This document shows positions 24,942-34,284 of a stretch of DNA of 64,000 nucleotides, piece after piece. The translations under genes and the position numbers were made by a program. Source of the stretch: Paraliobacillus salinarum (lineage in GTDB: Bacteria; Bacillota; Bacilli; Bacillales; Amphibacillaceae); contig NZ_JACEFA010000002.1 in assembly GCF_014083865.1 (NCBI RefSeq), positions 62,001 to 126,000 on the forward strand, written 5' to 3'. Position 1 is the stretch's first letter, and the number at the start of each line of letters is the position of its first letter. The notes under the pieces were generated by a model. The model did no database searches and was not told the origin of the DNA. It was given only the letters and a program-made list of their open reading frames with translations.

Positions 24942-26723
24942 ATGAAATTCATATCGAAACTTAAATTTAAATTACCACTAGTTGTGCTTATATTATTAAT
25001 TGTTCCTTTAACAATTGTCGGAATTATCTCATATAATAAGACGGAAATACTAGAAAAAGCAATTATTCAGAAAGAAAATATCGAAGCAGTATCACCGAAA
25101 TACGAGAAAATCTTCAAAGAATATGAAAACAGATTAAATCAAATGACTGAAAAGGATGAATTTCAAGTCAATCAAGTTAACCCGTCCGAACCTAAAGAGT
25201 CATATCAGAATATGCCTCGAGTTAACGATCCTGCACTTACCAATTACTATGAAGATTTTTTATCTGAAATGGTTGTCGACGATACATTTATCAAAAATTT
25301 ATATATTGGTACACCAGAAGGCGCATTGTATTTACATGAGATCGACCCGGAAGCTGATCTAAAAAATTATGATCCTACAACAAGAGATTGGTATCAGCTT
25401 GCTATTAACGCAAAAAATCAAGTAGCTTGGACAGATCCGTATATTGATGCTGCTAGCGGTAATTCGACGATTACCCTTTCCAAAACCATTAAGAATGATA
25501 ATGACGAAATTGTTGCAGTAGCCGCAATTGATTTTGAAATGTCGCAACTAGCAACGATGATTCGTAAAGATATACTGACAACGACATTTATAACATTAGG
25601 GGTTGCAGTTGTAGTCGCTATGGTTATTTTCTTGTTTTTAATTCGTTCTCTACTAGTTAATATCTCAACAGTTAAAAATGAGATGAATCGATTGGCAGAA
25701 GGAGATTTAACAGGAGAAAAAGTAATAGTTAAATCAAAGGATGAATTTGTTGAATTAGCTGATTCAGTTAATAAGATGAAATCAAATTTATATCAAATGA
25801 TAGAACATTTACGTGATGTAACTAGCAGTGTTCAAAAACAAAGTGACCATCTTTCTAATTCCTCTGAACAAGTAAGTGAAGGGAGTGAACAGGTTGCAGC
25901 AACAATGGAAGAGCTTTCTTCAGGTGCAGAATCTCAATCTAATCACGCAGTAGATTTAGCTACAGCGATGCAACAATACAACCAAACTGTCACACAAGCA
26001 ACTAATAACAGTTCTAGTGTCGCGAAGAGCTCTGATGAGGTAATCCAGTTAAGTGAAGAAGGTGCGAAACAGTTGCACTTATCAGTCGATCAAATGCAGG
26101 AAATTTATCAATTAGTTCAAGATTCTTTTAATAAAGTGAAAGGACTAGATCAGCAATCAATGGAAATCGAAAAAATCGTTTCTGTTATTCAAGATATTGC
26201 TGAACAGACGAATCTATTAGCACTAAATGCTGCAATCGAAGCTGCCAGAGCTGGAGAAGAAGGAAAAGGATTTGCAGTAGTTGCTGATGAAGTTCGAAAG
26301 CTAGCAGAACAAGTTAGCAGATCGATTACTGATATTACAACAATTGTTCAATCCATTCAAACTGAATCTAACCAAGTAGCTCACTCCCTAGAGGCTGGAT
26401 ATTCTGCCGTTGAAAAAGGGTCAAGTCAGATTAAAAAAACTGGACAAGCTTTCCAAGGTATTAATGAATCTATTACTAGTATGGTTGGAAAAGTCCAAGA
26501 TATCGCCAATGATTTACAAACAATTGCGACGAACAGCCAAAAAATGTATACATCTGTTGATGAAATTGCTGCGATTTCGGAACAATCCGCTGCAGGAATT
26601 GAGGAAACTGCAGCTTCAGCAGAAGAAACAAACTCATCAATGGAAGAAGTAGCTAAAAGCGCCGAACAATTATCCGAACTAGCAAATAGATTACAATCAC
26701 AAGTCGATCAATTTAAACTATAA
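24942..26723 (+). CDS. Methyl-accepting chemotaxis protein with dCache sensor
   Basis: 593 residues: TM1 at about 10-30, extracellular dCache-type sensor (about 35-200, including [12 protein letters not shown] and [12 protein letters not shown] typical of amino-acid-binding Cache domains), TM2 at about 208-230, HAMP, and a long signalling coiled coil with the conserved tip around [20 protein letters not shown]. Glu/Gln pairs flanking the tip are likely methylation sites. Resembles B. subtilis McpB/TlpA-class receptors. The ligand is probably an amino or organic acid but unproved. Start ATG has AAGGGG seven nt upstream. Confidence 0.93.
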   Translation: MKFISKLKFKLPLVVLILLIVPLTIVGIISYNKTEILEKAIIQKENIEAVSPKYEKIFKEYENRLNQMTEKDEFQVNQVNPSEPKESYQNMPRVNDPALTNYYEDFLSEMVVDDTFIKNLYIGTPEGALYLHEIDPEADLKNYDPTTRDWYQLAINAKNQVAWTDPYIDAASGNSTITLSKTIKNDNDEIVAVAAIDFEMSQLATMIRKDILTTTFITLGVAVVVAMVIFLFLIRSLLVNISTVKNEMNRLAEGDLTGEKVIVKSKDEFVELADSVNKMKSNLYQMIEHLRDVTSSVQKQSDHLSNSSEQVSEGSEQVAATMEELSSGAESQSNHAVDLATAMQQYNQTVTQATNNSSSVAKSSDEVIQLSEEGAKQLHLSVDQMQEIYQLVQDSFNKVKGLDQQSMEIEKIVSVIQDIAEQTNLLALNAAIEAARAGEEGKGFAVVADEVRKLAEQVSRSITDITTIVQSIQTESNQVAHSLEAGYSAVEKGSSQIKKTGQAFQGINESITSMVGKVQDIANDLQTIATNSQKMYTSVDEIAAISEQSAAGIEETAASAEETNSSMEEVAKSAEQLSELANRLQSQVDQFKL

Positions 26724-26730
26724 TGCATAA

Positions 26731-26761
26731 TGGGACATTGGGGTCTGACCCCAATGTCCCA
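26731..26761. repeat. 31-bp palindromic repeat, perfect copy
   Basis: All 15 arm positions pair around a central T. It fills the 38-nt gap between the convergent chemoreceptor and glycosyltransferase genes, so it is the only available bidirectional terminator there. Confidence 0.97.
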
Positions 26762-28021
26762 TTATTGTTTGCTATTTGCGTAGCGTTTGGTTTTGTCCCA
26801 TTTTATTTCTTGTTTCAAGATAATGCGTTTCAGTTCTAGGTAGGTTGCATAAATGACTAACCCTAACCATAATTGAGAGTAACTAAAGTACATCACTATT
26901 ACAGTTAGCATACTTTTCACAGTTAGTTGACCTTTCTCGATACTCAACGTTAACATTCCCTCTATAATAAACAACAAAAATCCAATTCCAATTAAGAAAA
27001 ATGATACATAGCCAATCGTAAGTTCTAAATCAACAAACATATTAACGAGGAGTAAACCGTGCGACATAAATACACCAAAGAAAAATAATAAATAGGTAAA
27101 GAAAAAATAAAATAAATCAATGAGTACTTTTTTATTTTTCAATCGGTAGAATTGTATGACAAACTTGGTAATAACATATAAATTCCCTCTAGCCCAACGT
27201 GTACGCTGTTTCCACCAAACTGTCCAGGATTCTGGCTCTTGTTCCCAAGTTACTGCCGACGGAAAAAAACGAATATGATAGCCTAAATTATACACACGAA
27301 AGCTTAGCTCTGTATCTTCTGATAGTGCTTTTTCATCCCATCCACCCAATTCATCCAAAATGGACCGTCTAATAGCAAAATTTGTTCCTGGTATAGTCGC
27401 CATTTTAAACCAAAACCATCGCCCAGCTTGAGCCAGCCATTGAAATGAAATAGTTTCGATGTTAATCAAACGCGTTAAAAAATTGCGTGTCGCATTAATT
27501 ACACGAAATTTACCAACAACAGCACCTGCTTTTAAGTCATTGGCCAGTCCTGCTGTGAGCCAATAGATTGCATCAGAATCAGGTATGTTGTCCGCATCAT
27601 ACACACAGATAACCTCGCCAATCGCCTGTTTCAAACCTAGATTTAATGCGCGTGATTTACCCTTTCCACCAAGTGGGGGCACGGTATGAATCGCTTTAAT
27701 AAACGAATACTTTTCCACATACCGCTCAACAATCTTCCCAGTGTCATCACTTGAATTATCATTAATCACAATTACTTCATACCGATCAATAGGATAGCTC
27801 AATCGACACATCGCCTCTAATGTATCACCAATAACTAGTGCTTCATTATGTGCTGGAATTAAAATGGATACAGTTGGATAAGTATGTTTATTTTGCTGCC
27901 ATTTCTGTTCAATGTGACGATTTTTACGATATAGGAAGTAACCACCTTGCATTAAAAACAAGTGATACACTAGCATGATCCAAATCGAATACAACGAAAT
28001 GTATAATAAAATATTTGCCAA
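26762..28021 (-). CDS. Processive family-2 glycosyltransferase (YdaM/cellulose-synthase-like)
   Basis: 419-residue membrane GT2: one N-terminal helix, the catalytic domain (ILIPAHNEALVIGDTLEAM, VYDADNIPDSDAI with the D-x-D, EDTELSFRV base motif, QRTRWARGN = QxxRW) and at least three C-terminal helices. The full D,D,D,QxxRW set indicates polymer synthesis and export, as in PNAG, hyaluronan or YdaM-type enzymes. Starts at TTG with GGAGGGGGG upstream, 3 nt after the DUF2334 gene. Third gene of an operon with two DUF2334 proteins. Product sugar unknown. Confidence 0.85.
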   Translation of the reverse strand: MANILLYISLYSIWIMLVYHLFLMQGGYFLYRKNRHIEQKWQQNKHTYPTVSILIPAHNEALVIGDTLEAMCRLSYPIDRYEVIVINDNSSDDTGKIVERYVEKYSFIKAIHTVPPLGGKGKSRALNLGLKQAIGEVICVYDADNIPDSDAIYWLTAGLANDLKAGAVVGKFRVINATRNFLTRLINIETISFQWLAQAGRWFWFKMATIPGTNFAIRRSILDELGGWDEKALSEDTELSFRVYNLGYHIRFFPSAVTWEQEPESWTVWWKQRTRWARGNLYVITKFVIQFYRLKNKKVLIDLFYFFFTYLLFFFGVFMSHGLLLVNMFVDLELTIGYVSFFLIGIGFLLFIIEGMLTLSIEKGQLTVKSMLTVIVMYFSYSQLWLGLVIYATYLELKRIILKQEIKWDKTKRYANSKQ

Positions 28022-28024
28022 TAT

Positions 28025-29764
28025 TTAATCCCCCCTCCTCACTTTAAATCCATTTTTGCGTTCGTGTTTAATTAATAACATGTAGTATAAAAAGAGAAAT
28101 ATAGTAAAAAAACCCAATCCGACAAATACCCATAATGTAATATTTGCCGTTTTGTTTATATGATAGCTTAAGAGTCGATGATCTGTTTGGAATAATTTAA
28201 GATGAGCGATCGATGATTCAATTTCACCATCTGCAGATTTAATAACGACATGATCTGTTTTTGTTTGTTGATCCAATGCTTTTAAATCGATCCATGTAAT
28301 ATTAGGAATTTCCTCTAATAATTCAAGCATTGTTTCAAATCTTTCCACTCCTAAGTAAGGATGATAGAAGCCTGCGATCATGCCATCACGTAACACCATT
28401 TGACGTTTAATTGCTTTATCCATCTTCTCCAATGCATATGAAGAATTTTCGATATAACCAATTGTCTCTGGTAACAACGTCATTCCATGAAGGAAGCTTG
28501 GCTTTGTTTCATATGGAGCTTCCATCATGATCTGCCAATTTTGATCGCTTAATTGTAATTGCCCAACATATGTCGAAAAAAATGTAGAAGTAATCTGATA
28601 ACCGTTTTGTGACATCGTATAATGTGGTGCTTCAAAAGCGAGTGGATAAAGTCCATAATTAGCTAGTTCATGAATGCCTTTCGTTAATTTATTCTCTATA
28701 TAATTAGACTCTATTTGCTTCTTTTCAGAAAGATAAGATTGATAATCCGCTTCACTCGAAAAATCTGCTCGCGTTTGCTTCACTGGCTGCTCATTTGCTC
28801 GATGATAAATCGGCATATTATGCTCCACATCCCAGAATTCAAACCCCTCACCTGTTTCACTATCTCTAAACTGATGTGTATAACCGTGCATGACAATACT
28901 TCCGCCATTATTTTGGACGAATTTTAATGTTTCAAGCAAATCCTCTGAATCAGATAGATAGTGTTTTTCTTTTGTTTTTGGATGAATATATACAGGAATA
29001 ACAGCGACCATATATGGGATGCCACGTTCTTTCAATAATTCAGCGATCGCCATTAGCTTATCTGCTTCTACCAGTGGATGAACATCTTCTAAGCGAATAT
29101 AACCTTGATAAGCATGAGCGTGGGCAACGGAGAACACCTCATGTAGCACCTCTGCAATAAATGTAGAGAGCGGCATCGCCAAGGAGGTTGTTGCTAAATA
29201 AAAGTGGTTATCCTTCTGAATAAAAAGTGGATAATCGTTGTTTACATCATCCTTGCCTACCAATAATGCTTTTACCTGTTCATTTGTTTCAATAGTAATA
29301 ATCTCTTCTATATTAAGACTAAATACATTCGCTTCATCATTGGTCAAAAACACTTGATTAACTTTCCCTTTACTTTTTTGTTTGATAAAAGAAAAATGTT
29401 CACCTAACTTTTCTACATTTTCTCCTATGGCTAAAATTACCCCAGTAAATGTTGACAACTGTTGTTTCAACTTATCTGGTATCGCAGCTTCTCTATCACC
29501 ATAATAAATAACATGTGTACGTTGCTTAAAATCATCAGTAGTAACCTCTGTGACATCTCTGAATAGTATCTCAGTCGAAAAATGACTAACTAACAAATCT
29601 ACTTTGCGCTGATTAACGAACCCTTGTTCATCATCGAATTGTCCAATAACAAGTATTCTCGGCGTTGATTGAGATTGTTCTCCATGGGTAAATATAAAGG
29701 TATTGCTAAAAATGATACTGCTTATAACCACAACAAAAATGCCCTTAGCCCAAAACTTATTCAT
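28025..29764 (-). CDS. DUF2334 protein (YdaL-like, polysaccharide-deacetylase fold), copy 2
   Basis: 579 residues from ATG 29764 (GGGGGAT upstream). Signal-like N-terminal helix, an N-terminal glutamine-amidotransferase-like region (ILVIGQFDDEQG), the DUF2334 core (about 230-500; IRLEDVHP, IPYMVAVIP, GSIVMHGYTHQ, AFEAPHY) and a C-terminal membrane helix (about 550-572). DUF2334 is a distant NodB/polysaccharide deacetylase relative with metal-ligand-like Asp and His residues retained. The relative YdaL of B. subtilis belongs to a c-di-GMP-controlled exopolysaccharide operon. Starts 20 nt after its paralogue. Confidence 0.82.
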   Translation of the reverse strand: MNKFWAKGIFVVVISSIIFSNTFIFTHGEQSQSTPRILVIGQFDDEQGFVNQRKVDLLVSHFSTEILFRDVTEVTTDDFKQRTHVIYYGDREAAIPDKLKQQLSTFTGVILAIGENVEKLGEHFSFIKQKSKGKVNQVFLTNDEANVFSLNIEEIITIETNEQVKALLVGKDDVNNDYPLFIQKDNHFYLATTSLAMPLSTFIAEVLHEVFSVAHAHAYQGYIRLEDVHPLVEADKLMAIAELLKERGIPYMVAVIPVYIHPKTKEKHYLSDSEDLLETLKFVQNNGGSIVMHGYTHQFRDSETGEGFEFWDVEHNMPIYHRANEQPVKQTRADFSSEADYQSYLSEKKQIESNYIENKLTKGIHELANYGLYPLAFEAPHYTMSQNGYQITSTFFSTYVGQLQLSDQNWQIMMEAPYETKPSFLHGMTLLPETIGYIENSSYALEKMDKAIKRQMVLRDGMIAGFYHPYLGVERFETMLELLEEIPNITWIDLKALDQQTKTDHVVIKSADGEIESSIAHLKLFQTDHRLLSYHINKTANITLWVFVGLGFFTIFLFLYYMLLIKHERKNGFKVRRGD

Positions 29765-29784
29765 CTTTATCCCCCAAACAAACA

Positions 29785-31401
29785 TTAATCCAACCGCTTC
29801 AATCGTAAAATAGAAAACAGAATGAGGCCAAGAAGCAGAATAGCACCAATGATCAAGCCAAGCTTGAATGTTGTTGTCTTCATTTTACTTTTCTCTTGAT
29901 TCGTTGAAGCTGCTAATGTTTTATTCATTTGATTTACATCAATCTCTCCTTTACTAGATGTAATATGAAATAAATCGGTAGTTACTTCATGCTTCTCTCT
30001 CTTCAAGTCAATCCAATTTTCCTTTTCAATTCCATCCAGTTCTCTGATTAATTCATATAGTAAATCGTCACCCATAAACGGATGATAAAATACGCCCAGA
30101 ACACCATCTCGTACCATCTGGATATGATCTATCCTTTCTTTAATCACTTCAATCGATTGAGCAGGATCATCATAAGTAATATAACCAGCAGTCTCAGGAA
30201 TCAATAGCATTCCTTGTAACAGATTGGGTTTAGTAATGTATGGCGGGGCACTCATTTTCCTCCAATTTCTATCTGTTAACTGTACTTGACCAACGATTGT
30301 AGAAAAATGCTTCGATAAAATTTCGTATCCTTCAGCTGACATCGCATAATGAGGTACTTCAAAAGCTAATGGATATAATCCGTTATCAACTAGATCTTGT
30401 ACCCCCTGTTCAATTTTTTCTGTCATATAATCTTTTTCATTTATTTGTGTAATGGGCCGATTATCTTTTTTATTCCAAAATTCAAATCCTGATCCTGTTT
30501 GACCTTGTTCGCTTTGATCCGTATAGCCGTGTAATACAATGGACCCTCCCTGCGATTGCATTTCCTGCAATGCATTTACCAGTTCTGGACTCTCCCAAAG
30601 AGAAAATGTATCCCTTGTTTTCGGGTTGGTATAGACAGGAGTAACAGATACCATATAAGGAATATCTGCTTTGGCAAGAATAGTTGCAACAGCTTTGAGC
30701 CTTGTCGGATCACTTCTCGGATGAATATCTTCAATTCGAATATATGCTTTTTGATTAGAGTGCTGATGTGTCTCAAACAAATCATGAAGGAAGTCTGCAA
30801 ACAAATAACTCGCCGGAGAGAATAAATTTGTGGTTGCATAATAATAGTTGTTTTTTTCTTTTACTAATAATGGGGCAGTTTGTTGATCAAGATTTGCACT
30901 TAATATAATCTTGCTTTTATCCAATTCTTCTGTTTTATATAAAATCACAGGCAAATCTTCAACCTTTACTTTCTCAGCCTGTGTAGGATTCGATTGGATG
31001 AAGGAAGCATAGACAACTTGTTTATCCGTTGAATAGGAAAATCGTCCGTCGAAGTTTTCTACATTATGCCCGATAACAACAAATGGACCTTGAAACGATT
31101 CAAGTAAATCTATTGTTTTTTTAGGAACTGTTTTTTTTGTTATCCCGTAATAAAATGCATGTGTCGTATCGTTTAAATCTTCACGTTTAAGTTGATCACT
31201 TTCGATCCAAGTAATCTCAGAAGTAAAGTGCGCTAACAACAAATCCAACAGGTTTTTTTCTATATCTATTACTTCTCTATCAGCGGAATAGACAACCAAA
31301 ATATTTGTCTCCGTTGTATCTTGAGCTACAACTGATATTTCTTCTATTGAAAAAAATATAAACACGAATAAAAATATTGCAGCGATTCTATTTCGTTTCA
31401 T
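29785..31401 (-). CDS. DUF2334 protein (YdaL-like, polysaccharide-deacetylase fold), copy 1
   Basis: 538 residues with the same plan as its neighbour: N-terminal secretion helix, an amidotransferase-like segment, the DUF2334 core (IRIEDIHPRSDP, IPYMVSVTP, GSIVLHGYTDQ, AFEVPHYAMS) and a C-terminal transmembrane anchor (LGLIIGAILLLGLILFSI). One visible difference: HGYTHQ in copy 2 is HGYTDQ here, so a possible metal-ligand His is changed to Asp. The two are clearly tandem duplicates that have diverged. First gene of the operon; AAGGAGG before ATG. Confidence 0.82.
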   Translation of the reverse strand: MKRNRIAAIFLFVFIFFSIEEISVVAQDTTETNILVVYSADREVIDIEKNLLDLLLAHFTSEITWIESDQLKREDLNDTTHAFYYGITKKTVPKKTIDLLESFQGPFVVIGHNVENFDGRFSYSTDKQVVYASFIQSNPTQAEKVKVEDLPVILYKTEELDKSKIILSANLDQQTAPLLVKEKNNYYYATTNLFSPASYLFADFLHDLFETHQHSNQKAYIRIEDIHPRSDPTRLKAVATILAKADIPYMVSVTPVYTNPKTRDTFSLWESPELVNALQEMQSQGGSIVLHGYTDQSEQGQTGSGFEFWNKKDNRPITQINEKDYMTEKIEQGVQDLVDNGLYPLAFEVPHYAMSAEGYEILSKHFSTIVGQVQLTDRNWRKMSAPPYITKPNLLQGMLLIPETAGYITYDDPAQSIEVIKERIDHIQMVRDGVLGVFYHPFMGDDLLYELIRELDGIEKENWIDLKREKHEVTTDLFHITSSKGEIDVNQMNKTLAASTNQEKSKMKTTTFKLGLIIGAILLLGLILFSILRLKRLD

Positions 31402-31449
31402 TCGACTAGCCTCCTTCTATTTCATAATCTATTAGCGCTTGTTACTATG

Positions 31450-31469
31450 CCTATGTCGACATAGGCAAA
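31450..31469 (-). promoter_or_regulatory. 20-bp perfect palindrome upstream of the DUF2334 operon
   Basis: TGCCTATGTCGACATAGGCA is a perfect dyad 49 nt upstream of the first DUF2334 start, next to a T7/A7 run. It has the look of a homodimer operator; on the plus strand it could alternatively be a hairpin with an A-run. Confidence 0.45.
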
Positions 31470-31537
31470 AAAATACCTGTTCATAGATTGGAATCGATAC
31501 ACTTAATCGAATTAATAATTAAAATATTCAGAATAAC

Positions 31538-31566
31538 TTGACAATAAGTATCAATCCCGATATGAT
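31538..31566 (+). promoter_or_regulatory. Sigma-A promoter of the riboswitch-symporter transcript
   Basis: TTGACA-N17-TATGAT, a near-consensus promoter that would start transcription around 31573, just before the S-box aptamer. Confidence 0.85.
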
Positions 31567-31585
31567 TAGTAGAAATTAAATACAA

Positions 31586-31767
31586 TCTTATTAAGAGTGG
31601 TGGAGGAAACTGGTCCTACGATCCCACGGCAACCATTTGTATATACAAATAAGGTGCTACATCCAGCAGCTAATCAGCTGAAAGATAAGAAGAAAATTTT
31701 CCTGTTTTGAATATAATCAAAAGAAACCTTCTTCTTATTATTAGTGAATAAGAAGAAGGTTTCTTTT
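31586..31767 (+). ncRNA. SAM-I (S-box) riboswitch controlling an SSF transporter
   Basis: Aptamer 31586-31690. P1 is TCTTAT/ATAAGA, with core segments AGAGTGGTGGAGGAAACTGG, CGGCAACC, AAGGTGCTACATCC and GCTGAAAGATAAG. The terminator at 31720-31767 has a long stem (AAGAAACCTTCTTCTTATT with its complement) and TTTT. The P1 3' strand GATAAGAAG is complementary to CTTCTTCTTAT of the terminator, giving a standard antiterminator when SAM is absent. The core GGAAACTGGTCC is slightly divergent from GGGACTGGCCC. Confidence 0.9.
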
Positions 31768-31804
31768 GTTTAAAATGAATGATTACATTTAAAGGGGTGG
31801 CAAC

Positions 31805-33436
31805 ATGACAGAATATGGTGTTTGGATGATTGGTTTTGCACTTATTTACACATTGTTATTAATTGTTACTGGTAATATCGCTCGAGTAAAAGCATCGAAT
31901 GGAAATAACTTTTTTGTAGGCGGTCGTAATTTTAGGTGGTGGACAGTTGCTTTTTGTATTACCGGCCTATTCTCTGGATCAACTTATATTTCCATTGTGG
32001 AATTGTCTTATCTAACAGGGGTTTCTGCAATTTGGTATGGTATCGCTGAAACAGTCCAAGTATTAATTATTGCGCTATTAATGATTAAATCTTTTCGTAA
32101 ACGGATGATGATTACGATATCCGGGTTAATTGGCGATCAATTTGGTCGAACGGCAAAGGCGATTGCTGGACTTATTACAGCTTTTGCTTTTCCAATGTGG
32201 TCAGTCGCAACAGCGATTGCTTTCGCATCTGCATTAAATGTATTTACAGGTATTTCACTAAGTTTCTCGGTTGCCTTTACCGCTATATTATTGTTTGTCT
32301 ATTTACAAGCAGGTGGCATGTGGTCTGTTGCTTTCACACAAACGATGAATAGTATTGTATTTTTAATCATGTTAATTGTCGGGCTCATTGCATTTTTTAT
32401 CAATCCAGGAGTGGAAGGATTAAAGCAACTCGCTCTCACTAGTCCAGCGATGTTTGATTTTAATGCAGTCGGTACACAAGTAATCGTAGCTTGGTTTGGT
32501 ACTTTCATCGTTAATGTGATTCTGGCACAAGCTGCTTTTCAAATGGCTCTATCGTGTCGAACCCCTGAGGAAGGACAAAAAGGATTAATTGGTGCTGTCT
32601 TTTTAGGAATTCCTTTCATATTATGCGGTATACTTTTTGGATTAGCTGCAGCGGTTGTTGTTCCAGGAGAGTCACTCGGATTAGTAGCACTACCTAACTA
32701 TTTAATGGAAGTATTGCCCGCCCCGCTTGTCGGTTTATTTTTCTTAGGAATTTGGGCGTGTGCACTTAGCTGGGGCGCACCTTGTCAATTTTCTGGAGCT
32801 ACGAGTTTAGGGAAAGATGTCGGTAGTGCCATTTTTCCAAAAGCGAGCAATGAGCAGTTAGTTCGTTATACAAAGATTTCGTTATTATTACTTACTGGTT
32901 TAATGATCGTCTTTGGCTTACTCCGGACAGAGCAATCTGCCTGGTGGAATGTACTAGCATGGACAACGAGAAATGCGGCGACATTTGCTCCGGTTGTTGC
33001 TGCATTGTTCTGGCCAGTTGTCACGAAACACGCTGTAGTTAGCTCTTTACTCACCGGATTTTTTACCGGATTGGTTTGGTATCACTTAGGAGGATGGCAA
33101 CCAACCATTTTTTATTTAGATATTCATCCTGTATGGGTTGGGATGTCTACTAATGTTTTAACAATTATTCTCGTTACTCTTGTGACAAACTATCGACATA
33201 TCCATGTTTCGATAAAAAATCATGCAATAAAAGATTATTTTGTTGTTTTCTCTAGCCTTGTTCTTGCTACTTGTACCATTCTCTTTTTTAAAGATTTACA
33301 TGCAGTCGGTTTACTTGGTTTGTTCGGTTTTTCAACGATCGTGACCTTCTTTTTATCTGCTATTTTATTTGTACGAGAAAAAGTCGAGCAAAGGGATCAG
33401 ACATCTTCCTTAACCGCGTCAGCTGAGCAGTTTTAA
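31805..33436 (+). CDS. Sodium:solute symporter family transporter, SAM-regulated
   Basis: 543 residues with about 13-14 membrane helices in the SSF (LeuT-fold) family. It opens with YFVGGRNFRWWTV-like residues (NNFFVGGRNFRWW), followed by the FSGSTYISIVE unwound helix that carries Na+ ligands. Family members carry proline, pantothenate, sugars, choline or iodide. A SAM-I riboswitch directly upstream predicts a substrate of methionine metabolism (methionine, a methionine precursor or a sulfur compound). The ribosome site AAAGGGGTGG is clear. It is a single-gene transcript ending in the hairpin at 33442. Confidence 0.88.
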   Translation: MTEYGVWMIGFALIYTLLLIVTGNIARVKASNGNNFFVGGRNFRWWTVAFCITGLFSGSTYISIVELSYLTGVSAIWYGIAETVQVLIIALLMIKSFRKRMMITISGLIGDQFGRTAKAIAGLITAFAFPMWSVATAIAFASALNVFTGISLSFSVAFTAILLFVYLQAGGMWSVAFTQTMNSIVFLIMLIVGLIAFFINPGVEGLKQLALTSPAMFDFNAVGTQVIVAWFGTFIVNVILAQAAFQMALSCRTPEEGQKGLIGAVFLGIPFILCGILFGLAAAVVVPGESLGLVALPNYLMEVLPAPLVGLFFLGIWACALSWGAPCQFSGATSLGKDVGSAIFPKASNEQLVRYTKISLLLLTGLMIVFGLLRTEQSAWWNVLAWTTRNAATFAPVVAALFWPVVTKHAVVSSLLTGFFTGLVWYHLGGWQPTIFYLDIHPVWVGMSTNVLTIILVTLVTNYRHIHVSIKNHAIKDYFVVFSSLVLATCTILFFKDLHAVGLLGLFGFSTIVTFFLSAILFVREKVEQRDQTSSLTASAEQF

Positions 33437-33441
33437 TAAAA

Positions 33442-33490
33442 AAAAAGATCAAATCCAGCGCTCTAAGAGTTCACTAGATTTGATCTTTTT
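33442..33490. terminator. Bidirectional terminator between symporter gene and thiT
   Basis: 14-bp stem AAAAAGATCAAATC/GATTTGATCTTTTT with a 21-nt loop, A- and T-runs on both sides. Confidence 0.85.
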
Positions 33491-33491
33491 A

Positions 33492-34061
33492 TTATGACTG
33501 ATTTCTAAGGATTAAACGTGGTGATGTATTGATCAATAAAACAAGTAAAATAGAACAAAATACAAAAGCTCCTAGCATTGTCACACCGTTTGTTAAGAAT
33601 GAAAATAGTACCACATTCATGTCTTCAGGAGCGTATTCTCCCCAGAAAATGAATCCAGCAACAAAGTGCCAGAAATAACGAGCTAAGCTTCCAACAAATG
33701 CAGCGATCACAATCCAAACGGCTGCTTTCTTTCTATTAGAAGCACGTAAATTCTCTTGAATAACTGGATAAAACAAACCCGCGAAACCTATAAATGCAAA
33801 GGCAATAAAATATTCAATGAAGCCTTGAATAGGAGTTAGAATATACGCATCACCTAACACGATTTGCAATATTCCCCACAGAAAACCAGCCAATAGACTT
33901 ACTCTAAACCCCCATCGAAATGCTAGTATAAATATTGGAATCATAGCAAATGAAATAGAAATAGATGGTGATAATTTAATGGATGGTATGAGATCAAACA
34001 GAAATGCTAATGCTCCAAAGATAGATATTTCGATTAAAGCTAATAACTCTAATTTTCTCAC
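33492..34061 (-). CDS. thiT: Thiamine-binding S component of ECF transporter
   Basis: 189-residue six-helix membrane protein of the ThiT/YuaJ family, which captures thiamine and works with the shared EcfA-EcfA'-EcfT module encoded elsewhere. ThiT hallmarks are the hydrophobic N-terminus, ISFAMIPIFILAFRWG, the LLAGFLWGILQIVLG segment, and the FIEYFIAFAFIGFAGLF and ARYFWHFVAGFIFWGEY helices (Trp, His and Glu that line the thiamine pocket). Starts at GTG 34061 with AAGGGGGA seven nt upstream. The TPP riboswitch confirms the function. Confidence 0.95.
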   Translation of the reverse strand: MRKLELLALIEISIFGALAFLFDLIPSIKLSPSISISFAMIPIFILAFRWGFRVSLLAGFLWGILQIVLGDAYILTPIQGFIEYFIAFAFIGFAGLFYPVIQENLRASNRKKAAVWIVIAAFVGSLARYFWHFVAGFIFWGEYAPEDMNVVLFSFLTNGVTMLGAFVFCSILLVLLINTSPRLILRNQS

Positions 34062-34068
34062 AAAAAAG

Positions 34069-34222
34069 TCCCCCTTGTTATTGTTTAAAAAACCTCAAGG
34101 GAGAACTAATATATACACGGATCACTGCATATACGACATTCCACATTCCTGCGCTAGTACTAACTAACAGGTTCAAAGGGTCAGAACAATGTTCACTCTC
34201 AGCATATAGCTCCCCTTGTGGT
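34069..34222 (-). ncRNA. TPP (THI-box) riboswitch controlling thiT
   Basis: Minus-strand aptamer 34141-34222: ACCACAAGGGGAGC, GCTGAGAG, GACCCTTTGAACCTG, and GCGCAGGAATGTGG. Downstream, CTCCCTTGAGG (34093-34103) can pair either with the aptamer 5' strand (CCACAAGGGGAG) or with the thiT ribosome site (CAAGGGGGA, 34069-34079). This suggests control at translation initiation by Shine-Dalgarno sequestration. Confidence 0.96.
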
Positions 34223-34243
34223 TTCTTATTTAATTTAATAATA

Positions 34244-34271
34244 ATTGTAACACAATTCGGAAAATAGTAAA
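34244..34271 (-). promoter_or_regulatory. Predicted sigma-A promoter of the thiT leader
   Basis: Minus strand TTTACT-N16-TACAAT, whose start point would fall shortly upstream of the TPP aptamer. Confidence 0.45.
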
Positions 34272-34284
34272 GTCTTCATTGCTT

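Noticed and set aside
31450-31476. Plus-strand terminator formed by the 20-bp palindrome
   Set aside because: It is followed by A's, not T's, on the plus strand and no gene ends there; an operator is more sensible.
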